A stretch of DNA of 64,000 bases from Sphingomonas oryzagri (GCF_029906645.1 NZ_JARYGZ010000001.1:2165208-2229207), one strand, 5' to 3'. Numbered from the stretch's first letter, positions 53,218 to 62,358 are shown. The notes: generated by a model from the letters alone, not told the origin. Program-made: numbers and translations.

Positions 53218-54051
53218 TCAGGCAGCGGGGGAAATCATCGCTGCGGGATGTTGCGAGACCTCGATATCGCGGTTCGTCCGCCAGACCTCCCACGGCGCGG
53301 ATCCACTTTGCTGCATATCGCTCAGGATCTGAACGTCCTTCAGCGTATCGCAGGCTCGCCAAAATCCGTCATGGGGCCTCGCCAGCAGCTTCGCTTCGGC
53401 GATCAGCCGCTCGAAGGGCCGTTCGACGAGATCGTCTCCCTCTTCAATGAAGTCGAATATCTCGCGGCGAAACACGAAATATCCCCCGTTGATCCTCAAA
53501 TCGATATCCGCCGATGACATGATAGCTGTGACAACGCCTCCGCCATCCTGTCGAATATAGTGAAAACTGTGCACGGGATGTACGGCGGCCATCGCTCCGA
53601 CGGCACCCGGTTTCGCGACAAGAAAGTCGATCATCCCCTGAAGGGGGAGATCGGTCAGACCGTCCGAATAGTTGGCAAGGAACATCTCCTCCTCACCGAT
53701 ATGCCCCTGCACGGCCCGCAGCCGCTGGCCGATGCTCGTATGCATTCCGGTGTCCACGAGCGTGACGTTCCAATATCCGCCGCCGCCATCCGACAGGCGA
53801 AAGCATTGGCAAGGGCCGCCCGAAGAAATCGTCGGGATGATCTCCACGCCCATCTCTTCGAAATAGTGCGTAAAGGCTGCGGCCCCATATCCCAGGCAAA
53901 GAATGAAATCGGCATGACCGTGATGAGCATAGTACCTCATGACGTTCCATATCAGCGCATTCGGGCCAACCTTCACCAAAGGCTTCGGCAGATCCTGAAA
54001 TTGTCCGCGCATGCGTGTGCCTAGACCGCCACAGAATAGGACTACCTTCAT
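53218..54051 (-). CDS. Sugar-1-phosphate nucleotidyltransferase (RfbF-like paralogue)
   Basis: A 277-residue nucleotidyltransferase with MKVVLFCGGLGTRMR at the start, DLPKPLVKVG with the substrate-binding Lys, NYSDGLTDLP carrying the metal-binding Asp, and FWRACDTLKDV near the C-terminus. The overall pattern follows the glucose-1-phosphate cytidylyltransferase at 18.9-19.7 kb, but the signature is shifted (CGGLGTRM rather than AGGFGTRL) so nucleotide and sugar specificity may differ. Start 54051 has an AGGGGG site; the frame opens to 54114. It leads a two-gene unit with PIG-L. Confidence 0.87.
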   Translation of the reverse strand: MKVVLFCGGLGTRMRGQFQDLPKPLVKVGPNALIWNVMRYYAHHGHADFILCLGYGAAAFTHYFEEMGVEIIPTISSGGPCQCFRLSDGGGGYWNVTLVDTGMHTSIGQRLRAVQGHIGEEEMFLANYSDGLTDLPLQGMIDFLVAKPGAVGAMAAVHPVHSFHYIRQDGGGVVTAIMSSADIDLRINGGYFVFRREIFDFIEEGDDLVERPFERLIAEAKLLARPHDGFWRACDTLKDVQILSDMQQSGSAPWEVWRTNRDIEVSQHPAAMISPAA

Positions 54052-54541
54052 TTTCGCCCCCTGCTCCAATCTATCCGTCATCTGTAGAACACCGTTGCCC
54101 CAGGTGCCCGTCACTTTCGATTAAGACATAGACACTCGCCAATCGCCACGCTGCAAACGGCATATACTTTTGCGCAAAACCCTATCATTCCGGATAAGGG
54201 CACGCTCGGCATTCGATCGGTTGGCGATGCGCGCTTCCTGAATCAGCACCGTCGGATTGTCGTCAACACGTGAGGGTGCCGCAGCGTGGCCGGCGTGGAA
54301 CGGCCGTTTTCAGGGCGTTCGAGACCAGGAGCATCCGGCGCGGCAAGCGCAAACATCTCCGGCCCGATCCCGACCCCGCTCCTCAATAGGATATATCTCG
54401 CTGGGTACGATTCCCCATGGGACTGCCCCAAAAGAGAGCATAGCGCGTCGCCGAGCGTCTTGAATTTGTTCGAAATGTATGGTGCATAGCACAAATGCTT
54501 ACCGAGTCAGGCGTTCAACCCTAGTCCCGGTGGAGTGCATA
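54052..54541. other. Divergent intergenic region, nucleotidyltransferase / LuxR regulator
   Basis: These 490 nt hold the promoters of both outward-facing genes. Small open frames (for example 54243-54494 minus) lack recognisable features. AT-rich stretches occur near 54120-54200. GGTGGAG precedes ATG 54542. No convincing RNA gene or repeat was noticed. Confidence 0.4.
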
Positions 54542-55264
54542 ATGAAGCTAACCATGCTCCTTATAGCGCGACGAGATCTCGAACGAGAAGCCCTAGCCGC
54601 CATTTTAACCGACGCCGGATGCAAAATAGGCGTTTGCGATCCGATGGACGATATCGACGATACTTTCGGCGATCCGTCCATTGCTCGATACCAGCTTGCG
54701 CTCATCGACGCCCGCATCAAAGACCCGCTGGATGTTATCGCTTCGCTGACGGCTTCCGCGCCATCGATCAAGATTGCCATAATGGTGGAAAGCGCGACGG
54801 CAGATCTCGTTCGCAGCGCCTTTGCCAACGGCGTCACGGGCGTGCTCGATCGCACGGTCAGCTTCGCGACCCTGGCTTGCCAGCTGGAGCTCCTCGCTCT
54901 GGGCGGGTGTGTCGTCCCCGCAGGATTTGTCGAGACGCTCGCGAAACCACAGCCCCCCGTTCTCTCCGATGTGACGGCCGCAGCAGTGCAGCGTCTCTCG
55001 GTTCGGGAGCGGGAGATCGTGCAATGTATCGCGACGGGGATGTCCAACAAGGTCATTGCCCGGCAGTTGCAGCTCTCCGAGCCGACGGTGAAGGTGCATG
55101 TCGGTGCCGTCCTGCGGAAGCTGAACCTGACAAACCGGACAAAGGTAGCGGTGTGGGCCGCCTATATCGGAGCCGCACTGATGCCCGCCGTGCCTCTGGT
55201 CCATACACATTTCGGAACGGTCCCTTCCGCTGCGGCCCGCTCGCCGCTTCGTGTGCCGCGCTAG
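54542..55264 (+). CDS. NarL/FixJ-type LuxR response regulator with atypical receiver
   Basis: A 240-residue regulator related to the one at 45.7-46.5 kb. The receiver-like domain starts MKLTMLLIARRD, so the acidic pair is replaced by Ala-Arg; Asp56 in LALIDARIK is the candidate phosphosite, and the conserved Lys position reads as GVLDRT, without Lys. The C-terminal helix-turn-helix is intact at 152-206 (LSVREREIVQCIATGMSNKVIARQL, TVKVHVGAVLRKL). It probably works without phosphorylation. It faces away from the nucleotidyltransferase-PIG-L pair and toward the mobilisation module, with a 714-nt gap to the next gene. Confidence 0.88.
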   Translation: MKLTMLLIARRDLEREALAAILTDAGCKIGVCDPMDDIDDTFGDPSIARYQLALIDARIKDPLDVIASLTASAPSIKIAIMVESATADLVRSAFANGVTGVLDRTVSFATLACQLELLALGGCVVPAGFVETLAKPQPPVLSDVTAAAVQRLSVREREIVQCIATGMSNKVIARQLQLSEPTVKVHVGAVLRKLNLTNRTKVAVWAAYIGAALMPAVPLVHTHFGTVPSAAARSPLRVPR

Positions 55265-55978
55265 GAACCCATCAGCCGCTACCGCGACGGTTGCGGCGTG
55301 GGTCCCCGTGCGCAGAGAATGAGACCGTCCGTCTCAGTGTCCGAATCGCTGCTTCGCTTGAGCGAGGCGGCGATTCCGGATTCGGCTTCCGCGCGCCATC
55401 CGCTCGGGGGCGGTTCCGATGAGATTCGAACGCCCGTGCGATTTGCTCGCCAGCCACCAGCCCCATTTCTTGCAGGCTCGGAGCCCGATATAAAGGATCA
55501 ATAAAGCAGGATCCAGATTCCATCTTGTTGCGGAGGTCAGTCCAGAAATCGGTCGCCTCATCATTTCCGCAGGATATGCGCGCTCAAATAGCGGAAGCTC
55601 AAAGGTCGTGTTGAAAGTCCGTCGTCAGGACATTTGTTCGCGCCCCTTCGCGTCGCCAAAGGCGTGCAAACGACTACGAAAGAGCAGACCCGCAAAGCAC
55701 CAGATTTCAGTGGAGAAGAGCCAATCCGAGTGGCCCACTGCGGCCCCGTGTGGAGGGGCCTCTGGCGGAGAGGGTGTCCGCCGAACTTCGCCGATATCCG
55801 ATTGGAATATCAGCATAAATTCTCCAACTTCTTTCTCTGCCCCCCCTTTCGCACCCCCTTGCCTTTGACGCTTGGTCGCCTGGCAATACCGAGGAAGGAG
55901 ATCAGACGCCGTCGAGCGTAGCAGACCAGCATACGGCAACGCCAGCCACGATTGAGATGACGAAATTGGCGACCGAAT
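55265..55978. other. Boundary region with no recognisable gene
   Basis: These 714 nt separate the EPS-associated regulator from the mobilisation genes. Open frames on both strands (such as 55625-55939 minus and 55608-55868 plus) have odd composition, no ribosome-binding site and no recognisable domain. Pyrimidine-rich plus-strand stretches occur near 55830-55865. This may be a junction left by insertion of the EPS segment into conjugation DNA, but no terminal repeats or transposase were seen. Confidence 0.4.
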
Positions 55979-56482
55979 TTAGCGGCGGGAAAATATCCGA
56001 GATCCGAATCTGACCTGTAACTTGGCCGCTACTTCGCGGGCATAGCCGCGAGCACGCCATCCCGTCGGACTATGATATGCCCCGACTGCTTCCCAATAAT
56101 CCGGGTTACGCGAGTAGCCGGACAGGAAAAGCCAGGCTGCAATCCCAACGTTGAAGCAAGTGTCATCCCTGATCCATCTGCGGACGTCGCGAGCATCCCG
56201 ATGCAAAAGTACCGATATGGTTGGCACCCAGCTGCTGTTCACTTGGAGCGGCCCGAGATCGAAAGTGCCATTGCGATTCGAGATCTCCGCGCCCGCCCAG
56301 CCCCGTTCCTGATCGTAAAGGCCCCAGAGCGTTTTCTCGAGCCACGAACGATCCCCCGCCGTCGACCGGATACAACTGCCGACGATCGGCCGATCGTGCA
56401 TCGCATCCCGCGTAGCCGCCCCCGCTCGCGATGCCGCCAGGAGCATCGACGCGAGCGCCACTGCCGACGAACTACCGCTCAT
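55979..56482 (-). CDS. Lytic transglycosylase of the mobilisation module
   Basis: A 167-residue secreted peptidoglycan hydrolase. The signal ends near SRAGAAT (about 24). The SLT-type domain has the likely catalytic Glu59 in DQERGWAG and NRNGTFDLGPLQVNSSW, typical of conjugation-associated transglycosylases. It overlaps the relaxase stop by ATGA at 56479-56482, so it belongs to the relaxase operon. It differs clearly from the VirB1-like enzyme at 28 kb, so the element encodes two wall-cutting enzymes. Confidence 0.87.
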   Translation of the reverse strand: MSGSSSAVALASMLLAASRAGAATRDAMHDRPIVGSCIRSTAGDRSWLEKTLWGLYDQERGWAGAEISNRNGTFDLGPLQVNSSWVPTISVLLHRDARDVRRWIRDDTCFNVGIAAWLFLSGYSRNPDYWEAVGAYHSPTGWRARGYAREVAAKLQVRFGSRIFSRR

Positions 56483-59355
56483 CGATCGACACCGCGGCTG
56501 GTATCCCGGTCCACCCGACCGCGAGAAAGAGCGCGGGCCAGCAGACGATCGAGCGCTTCGCCAATCTCGCTGGCTCTTGTCGCCAATCGGCTCGACACTG
56601 TCTGAGGGGAGGGTCGAGAGGTTGCCCGGTCGCGCCGTTCCTGATCCATTTCCTCGCGGAGGCTGCGCAGACGCTCGCCGTGCCGCACTTGGCGTCCGTC
56701 CACATGATCCCGGCTCAGTCGCCCGAGGCCTTCTGTCGCCGAGCTCTTCTCGCCCGATCGCCTCTCCAAGCGATCGACCAACCGAGCGGGATCCTCAGTC
56801 CAGAGCTTCACACCGAAGCGGGCGCGGGTGATCGCGGTATAAAAATTCTGCCCGTTGACGAGGGGCGACGCGACCGGCGCGAGGACGTAGACCCGATCGT
56901 AGGTCTTGGACTGTGCGGAGTACACGGTTTCGGCATAGCCATGATCCCACGTTCGATGCCGTCCGAGGTCGATCTCCTGCCGCCGTTCGCCCTTGTCCCA
57001 CCGGATCATGGCGACCGTGCCCTCGATTTGTTCGACCGTGCCGCGTTCTGCGTTTCTCAAGTCGAGATCCCTGTTGACCAGTCGCCACTGGATGCGGTCT
57101 CCGGCCGACAGGTCACGCGCTTCCTCCTGAAAGACATTGACCTGCGACGCGCGTCCCACCCGCGGATCCCACCGGACCTCGCGGCCTTGAGCATCGATGA
57201 GCCGGAAAATCTGCCGGCCGCCTGCCACTCGCGCCGTACCGACAACCCGATACTCGATATCGCGGGCGATGCCTGCTCCGGCAATATCCCGCCCGAAGGT
57301 TACGACTTGGCCACCGGAGTAAAATCGGGCGAGACGCTTCTCCTGCTCGGTCATCGCCGCCGACGACAGGATCTGCAGCCGGGTGTCCTCGGCCGCGACG
57401 ACGCCCTCCCTCTGCAGGACCTCGCGCACCCTCTCATTGACGAGCCGACGCGTGCTGTTGTCGAGCACGAGAATGTTGGTGGCGGCCCTGTTGTCGGGTT
57501 TCAGCCGCGTCCATTCGCGCACGAGATTGCCGGCGAGAGCCTCCGCCCCCTCCCCGCTCACGACCTTGTCGAGCGCGCCGATCGCGTCCGCATAGTTGCC
57601 GACACGTGCCTGGGCGACGGCCGCCTTCATCGCCCGGGTCTCCTGTCGAACGGACTCGGTCAGCTGCGCTGTCGGCATACCCAGGCGCTGCAGCAACCAG
57701 AAGGCCTTGCCCTGCTCGATCGCACCCGTCTGCTTGTTGTCGCCGATCAGGAGAAGCCGCGCGCCGCTCGTCCGGCTGATCTCGAGCAATCGCTCCGCCT
57801 GGCGACTACCCAGCTGGCCTGCCTCATCGACGACCAGGACGTGGTCGCGCCCAACGCCACGGCCTCCACCGGCGAGCAGGCTCGCGACAGTGCGCGATTC
57901 GATCCCGGCGACCTGACCAAGGTTGGAGGCGGCCGACGACGTCGGAGCGAGCGCCACCATCTTCGTCCCCGGCTCGGCCGCCTCTGCGAGAGCCTTCACC
58001 ATGGTCGATTTGCCGGCACCGGCGACCCCGTGAAGCCCGTTCACTCGGTCCCGCGAGGTGGCCAAGTCAACCAGCGCCTGCTCCTGGGCGGGCGCAAGGC
58101 CAGCGTCCTCCAGCGTCACCAGCAGCCGATCGCGCGAAGCGATCGGGGCCGCATCGTCGAGCGCCAGCGCGAGTTGGTCGACAAGGCGAAGCTCGAGTCT
58201 GGCCGTCCTCCTCGTCGTGCGACCCTGGATGAGGAGTTGGTCGCCGGTTGGCTCACGCGTCGCCAGCAGTTGCCGCCGTTGTTCCAGCCCCTCAATCAAG
58301 GGACGAACCTGTTCGAGCCTGATCTCGCCGACATGGGAGGCGAGCGCCGATCGCAGCAATTGCCCCTTGTTGTTGACCGCTTCGCGCTCCTCGCTGTGGC
58401 GGACGCCGAACAGCATAGCCCGGGCGGCTACGGCCGGATCCACCTCCAGCGGGCGTGTCTGCCCGGTCTCCGCGCGCATCCGGGCTAAATCGAGCTCGGC
58501 TCGATGCGCTGCCGCCCGGTTGGTCCAATCGCGCCGCAAGTCATCAAGCCCCGCCCGTTCCTTCGGCCCCCTCGTCTCATAGAAAGATCGGCGACGCGCC
58601 GCCTGCCCCTCAAGACCATGTTCGCGGGCATGCTCGTCGATCTGGCGGCGCCGCTGCGACATCTCTTCGATAAGCGCGGCAGGGACGCCAGTGATCTCGA
58701 AGCGACCGCTCCTGGGATCTGCGGAGATGTCATAGCCGAGCGTCTTGAGCCCCGATGCCAACTCGTTTCGATAGACTTGGCCCGCCGTCATCTGCTCGAC
58801 GTACATGGCTCGGGTTTCGAGGCTTGCCATCGGTCCGTGCGCGGCGCCGTTGGTCATGTTCATCACCACCACATGGGTGTGAAGATGCGGATCGAGCTCG
58901 CGAGAGGCATGCTCCTGAAAGCGGGCGAAGATCAGCCGCCCGGTCGTCTCATGGACGATTTCGCCGCTGTCGCGCCGTCTCAGCGCAGCGTGCTCCTCGA
59001 GATAGCCGACCGCGACATCGACCGCCTTTTCATGAGCGGCAATGACCCGATCGTCCCCCGCAACCAGGGCCATGATCGACACCGATTTCGGCGCGTTGAC
59101 GGCGAAGTCCCATCCGGGGTGATGCTGGATCGTGCCGTCCGACCGGTGCCTGCCCAGCTGCTGGCCGTGCACTTCGCCGGCAAGCAGCTGCTGGAACAGC
59201 TTGGGATCGACAGGCTTTCCCTCCAGCCCCATGTCGCGCGCGATCCCGCCTCCCCAGGCCGAGGGCTCGTCGCCGCCCTTGGTATAGTAATCGCCGACCG
59301 AATAATATCGGGCGATGTTCCCGGCCGAGCCGGACAGCCTGCGGGGATGGATCAT
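56479..59355 (-). CDS. trwC: MobF family conjugative relaxase-helicase (TrwC/TraI type)
   Basis: A 958-residue enzyme that nicks oriT, stays bound to the 5' end and unwinds the plasmid. The relaxase domain has the tyrosine pairs Y17-Y18 and Y23-Y24 near the N-terminus and the metal-binding histidines in DPHLHTHVVVMN (155-166). The helicase domain has Walker A GVAGAGKST, VVDEAGQLGS (Walker B) and the later TAI-TRAR type motif. Size and layout match TrwC. It overlaps the coupling protein gene upstream and the transglycosylase downstream by ATGA. It appears complete. Confidence 0.95.
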   Translation of the reverse strand: MIHPRRLSGSAGNIARYYSVGDYYTKGGDEPSAWGGGIARDMGLEGKPVDPKLFQQLLAGEVHGQQLGRHRSDGTIQHHPGWDFAVNAPKSVSIMALVAGDDRVIAAHEKAVDVAVGYLEEHAALRRRDSGEIVHETTGRLIFARFQEHASRELDPHLHTHVVVMNMTNGAAHGPMASLETRAMYVEQMTAGQVYRNELASGLKTLGYDISADPRSGRFEITGVPAALIEEMSQRRRQIDEHAREHGLEGQAARRRSFYETRGPKERAGLDDLRRDWTNRAAAHRAELDLARMRAETGQTRPLEVDPAVAARAMLFGVRHSEEREAVNNKGQLLRSALASHVGEIRLEQVRPLIEGLEQRRQLLATREPTGDQLLIQGRTTRRTARLELRLVDQLALALDDAAPIASRDRLLVTLEDAGLAPAQEQALVDLATSRDRVNGLHGVAGAGKSTMVKALAEAAEPGTKMVALAPTSSAASNLGQVAGIESRTVASLLAGGGRGVGRDHVLVVDEAGQLGSRQAERLLEISRTSGARLLLIGDNKQTGAIEQGKAFWLLQRLGMPTAQLTESVRQETRAMKAAVAQARVGNYADAIGALDKVVSGEGAEALAGNLVREWTRLKPDNRAATNILVLDNSTRRLVNERVREVLQREGVVAAEDTRLQILSSAAMTEQEKRLARFYSGGQVVTFGRDIAGAGIARDIEYRVVGTARVAGGRQIFRLIDAQGREVRWDPRVGRASQVNVFQEEARDLSAGDRIQWRLVNRDLDLRNAERGTVEQIEGTVAMIRWDKGERRQEIDLGRHRTWDHGYAETVYSAQSKTYDRVYVLAPVASPLVNGQNFYTAITRARFGVKLWTEDPARLVDRLERRSGEKSSATEGLGRLSRDHVDGRQVRHGERLRSLREEMDQERRDRATSRPSPQTVSSRLATRASEIGEALDRLLARALSRGRVDRDTSRGVDR

Positions 59356-61364
59356 GCGGGCCTCGCGGGATTGCGATCGCCCTTGGAGCGGTTGTGCTGC
59401 TGCAGGCCACCAGTGCGTCGTCCCATCAAGATGATCTTAGGGGCGGCGGCGGGCGTCTTCTCCTCTCCCTGTTCGGGAGGCATCGCCACGTCGAAGGGTA
59501 GAGTCGGCGCCGGATCGGCTGTCGATCCGCCGGCGTCCGGCGCCTGACGCTTGCGACGCGTTCGAACAGGCGGCGCCGGCGTTTCGACCTGTGCCGGAGC
59601 GGTTGCCGCTGGAGGTGAAGCGGCAGCACGTTCCTCAAGGCGCACGGCCGGATCGGTTCGCTCGACGAAAGCTGGGAAACGGGTCGGCAAGCCGTTGTAG
59701 CGATCCTGGAACCGAAGCACCGGCAGGTTCCGCCCGAACCTCAGGAAGCCTGCCAAGTTCGGAAGGTTGGTGACCTCGGTATGCATGACGAGCGGCCGGG
59801 TCACCTGGATGCGCGACAAGTTCACGCCGTCTCGCATGTCGTTGACGCCGTAGGACATGCCCTCGTTCGCCTCGACCTGCTCGACCTGCCCCAGATTCTC
59901 GGAGACATGCTTGGCGGTCGGGGTGTCGTTCGCCCTGAGCGCGACCCAGGTCGAGCAATAGCCGGTGATCGCGGCCGCATCCTGGATGCCATAGGTCGCC
60001 TCGAGCTGCGGATAGCTTTGGAAGCCCAGGACGCCACATCCGCCATATTTGCGGGCGCGTGCCAGGAAGTCGGAAAGGGACGGCAATCGCTGCAGCGACG
60101 GGAGCTCGTCGATGATGCAGTAAAGCCGCCGATCGCGGTCCGGCGTCATGCTCATGATCGCGGAGATGGCGATGTCCAACCATACCGTGATCAGCGGACG
60201 CAGCGAGGGCAGCTGATCCGCCTTCACGGTCACGAAGAGCCAGCTGTCGTCCCGCTCATTGGCGACCCAGTCGCGGATCGAGAAGCCATCCTCGGTGTCG
60301 TCGAGATAGGCGAAGGAGCGCATCACGGACGCCAGTTCGGCCTGAATGCCAGCCGACGTTCGCTCGCCCTCGGTCGAAATGAAGGCGGCCGCATCGGTGC
60401 CCGACGCGAAGGCGGCAAGGTCCTTGAGCTTGGAGCGCAGAACCGTGTCGAGGAGGACCGAAACCAGGGTCCGCCCCTGCTTTGCAAGTTTGCGCATGAC
60501 GGCGACGAGCGTGCCGCGCGCGGACTTCGCCCAGAAGGGATCGCCCCCTTTGTCGGGGATCGTGGACTCAGCGATCTGGTCGTAATGATAATCGCGCGGC
60601 ACATCGACCCAGGGCGACCAATGGTCGGTGCGGGCGTCCAGCGGGTTCAACAGGATGTCATGGCCGGGCCGGTAGAATTTCTCCACGAAGGCGCCGGCGG
60701 TGTCGTAGACGATGGCGCGGCGTCCCTCCTTCCGGATGCCGGCGAGCATTTGGATGATGAGGTTGGTCTTGCCCGTACCAGGCGCGCCGCAGATCAGAAT
60801 GTGCTCGGGCTCGAAGGCGTCGGGAACGGTCACGCCGCCGATCGCGAAGCTCCCCTTCCGATGCCGTCCCAGCAGGCGCCGTATCTCCCGCAGCGAGCCG
60901 AAGCGGGCGCCGCGGATGAACTGATTGGAGCCAAGCCCCTTCCCCGTCCGTGTGAAGGTGAACCATGCGCAGCCGAGCGCGAAAGTGGCGACGATTCCCG
61001 AGATCAGCGCCCCATGGATGAGGTCGATCTCGGCCTTGTGCATCATTGCGTGCCCGAGCTTCGAGGAGAACAGCCAGTCGGCGGACGTCCAGTAGGTCTT
61101 GCCCTCGGGCGTGTGGAACAGGACGGGATCGTTGGTACCGCCCGCCGCATCGACCTTGAAGCTCGCCTCGATCAGCTTGACGAGCACGAAGCGCTCATAG
61201 GCGGTGGAGACCTGAAGGGCATAGCCAATGGCGCCCATCACCCAGAGGATGAACCCGGCCAGGACTGTCTGAAAGAAGACCTGCGTGGTCATCCGGACAT
61301 TGTGAACGATGGCCTGCCCGCCCCTGGTCCAGGAGCCGACCGTGTCGTTGCGAAAGATGCTCAT
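59352..61364 (-). CDS. virD4: Type IV coupling protein (VirD4/TrwB/TraD)
   Basis: A 670-residue inner-membrane ATPase linking the relaxosome to the secretion channel. N-terminal helices lie at about 32-50 and 117-137, with a periplasmic loop between. Walker A is GAPGTGKT (193-200), followed by AIVYDTAGAFVEKFYRPGHDILLNPLDAR and the DRRLYCIIDELPSLQRLPSL Walker B region. A long Pro/Ala/Arg-rich C-terminal tail (about 580-670) lacks a known domain. It overlaps the ribbon-helix-helix gene and the relaxase gene by 4 nt each. It is complete. Confidence 0.95.
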   Translation of the reverse strand: MSIFRNDTVGSWTRGGQAIVHNVRMTTQVFFQTVLAGFILWVMGAIGYALQVSTAYERFVLVKLIEASFKVDAAGGTNDPVLFHTPEGKTYWTSADWLFSSKLGHAMMHKAEIDLIHGALISGIVATFALGCAWFTFTRTGKGLGSNQFIRGARFGSLREIRRLLGRHRKGSFAIGGVTVPDAFEPEHILICGAPGTGKTNLIIQMLAGIRKEGRRAIVYDTAGAFVEKFYRPGHDILLNPLDARTDHWSPWVDVPRDYHYDQIAESTIPDKGGDPFWAKSARGTLVAVMRKLAKQGRTLVSVLLDTVLRSKLKDLAAFASGTDAAAFISTEGERTSAGIQAELASVMRSFAYLDDTEDGFSIRDWVANERDDSWLFVTVKADQLPSLRPLITVWLDIAISAIMSMTPDRDRRLYCIIDELPSLQRLPSLSDFLARARKYGGCGVLGFQSYPQLEATYGIQDAAAITGYCSTWVALRANDTPTAKHVSENLGQVEQVEANEGMSYGVNDMRDGVNLSRIQVTRPLVMHTEVTNLPNLAGFLRFGRNLPVLRFQDRYNGLPTRFPAFVERTDPAVRLEERAAASPPAATAPAQVETPAPPVRTRRKRQAPDAGGSTADPAPTLPFDVAMPPEQGEEKTPAAAPKIILMGRRTGGLQQHNRSKGDRNPARPA

Positions 61365-61678
61365 CGGTCGGACTCCGGATCGAGGAGACCCCGGTCACGG
61401 AGCAGATCCTTGGCGTCCGCCATCCCCCGTTCGAGAGCGTCGGGTGCGGTCTTGCCGACACTGGCGGCGAGGATGGCGAGCGTCTGTATCGCGGTCGCAT
61501 GGAGCTCGTCGAAGCGGGCATGATGTCCGCCGACGTCGACTCCTGGTTGGCGCGCGATCAGTTCGCGGACATAGCGAGACGGGGATGTCTGGTGGGCGGC
61601 TGCTCGTTCGATCAGCCGGTCGAATAATGCCTCGTCGAGGCGAATAGTCAGTCGTGGCACGCGATGCTGCTCCGTCAA
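61361..61678 (-). CDS. Ribbon-helix-helix relaxosome accessory protein (TrwA-like)
   Basis: A 105-residue protein with an N-terminal ribbon-helix-helix DNA-binding domain (RLTIRLDEALFDRLIERAAAH, then SRYVRELIA) and a helical C-terminal part. By position, first gene of the mob operon with ATGA overlap to the coupling protein, it matches TrwA/TraM-like accessory proteins that bind oriT, help the relaxase and repress their own operon. The repeats at 61.75-61.83 kb immediately upstream are its likely targets. Confidence 0.85.
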   Translation of the reverse strand: MTEQHRVPRLTIRLDEALFDRLIERAAAHQTSPSRYVRELIARQPGVDVGGHHARFDELHATAIQTLAILAASVGKTAPDALERGMADAKDLLRDRGLLDPESDR

Positions 61679-61739
61679 GGAGGCCCGCGGCAGTCATGAA
61701 GCACGCTTCTTATAGACTATTCGATGGCAGACACCAAGC

Positions 61740-61840
61740 ATCCGCGATGTCTGACGGCAATTTTATCGATAAACTATGCAGTCCAACTGGTTGTGCGATT
61801 TGTCTGACGGCACCGTCAGACAGTCAGACAAATGTCGCCA
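61740..61840. promoter_or_regulatory. Candidate oriT / mob operon operator with inverted and direct repeats
   Basis: TGTCTGACGGCA occurs twice, at 61748-61759 and 61801-61812, as direct repeats 53 bp apart. The second copy is part of a palindrome: GTCTGACGG (61802-61810) and CCGTCAGAC (61813-61821), and a wider pair ATTTGTCTGAC (61798-61808) with GTCAGACAAAT (61823-61833). A small palindrome TTTATCGATAAA lies at 61762-61773. It sits directly upstream of the ribbon-helix-helix gene. This arrangement fits relaxosome protein sites and a transfer origin; no nic site could be assigned by eye. Confidence 0.6.
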
Positions 61841-62121
61841 CTCAAAGCCTGCCGACGGGAAGCACTCAACCCATTCAATCAGAACGGAAAAATGCCCTGC
61901 AGCACCCGTGCGTACGGTGCATTACAACGGCCCGAAGGGTCCGTGCGTGCTCCTGCTCGCTGCGAGCCTGCTCGCCGCGCCCTCGCTTTGGCGAGGGAGC
62001 TTCCCCGGCAGGGGGCCTTGTTCTTCGGCCGGCGTGCCGGCCCATCGCGCTGGACTTGCGAGTGCCCCGCCGCTGTGTGCATGATCATCGCAGCGGGCAG
62101 ACCATCTCGAAAGATGTGTCG

Positions 62122-62358
62122 ATGCCGAAAATGACCGAACGTGAAAAGCTTGCCGATCTCGAAGCGCGTCAGCGCAAGATCGCGGACGAATTGGAGGCGA
62201 CGCGCCAGGCGGTTCGCGGCCGCTACGTTGCAACCCTTACCCGACTTCCGCTCGAGAATATGGCCGAAAAGGATCTCAGGACATTGGTCGACCAGGGGTT
62301 ACGTGTTGGCGGTCCAGCGGCGATCGCGGCCTTGAAGGCATTGCCGTCGCTCCCCTGA
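62122..62358 (+). CDS. Small coiled-coil conjugation-associated protein
   Basis: A 78-residue protein (MPKMTEREKLADLEARQRKI at the start) with a strongly charged heptad-like helix up to residue 33, then LTRLPLENMAEKDLRTL and a hydrophobic GGPAAIAALKALPSLP tail. It has the look of small accessory proteins divergently encoded beside relaxase operons in alphaproteobacterial plasmids, such as TraC/TraD-like or DUF6437-like proteins; I am not certain of the family. It lies on the other side of the candidate oriT. The frame is open far upstream to 61654, but that part is not coding-like. Confidence 0.6.
   Translation: MPKMTEREKLADLEARQRKIADELEATRQAVRGRYVATLTRLPLENMAEKDLRTLVDQGLRVGGPAAIAALKALPSLP

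Noticed and set aside
45740-55264. Quorum-sensing (LuxR-LuxI) control of EPS
   Set aside because: Both regulators have receiver-like N-termini, not autoinducer-binding domains, and no LuxI gene was seen.
55625-55939. Minus-strand 104-codon frame after the transglycosylase
   Set aside because: No ribosome-binding site, no recognisable domain and unnatural composition. It is more likely non-coding junction DNA.
55265-55978. Insertion sequence at the EPS-mob boundary
   Set aside because: No transposase motifs, terminal inverted repeats or target duplications could be found by eye.
56431-58488. Long plus-strand open frame opposite the relaxase
   Set aside because: The minus strand carries relaxase and helicase motifs; this frame is a shadow.
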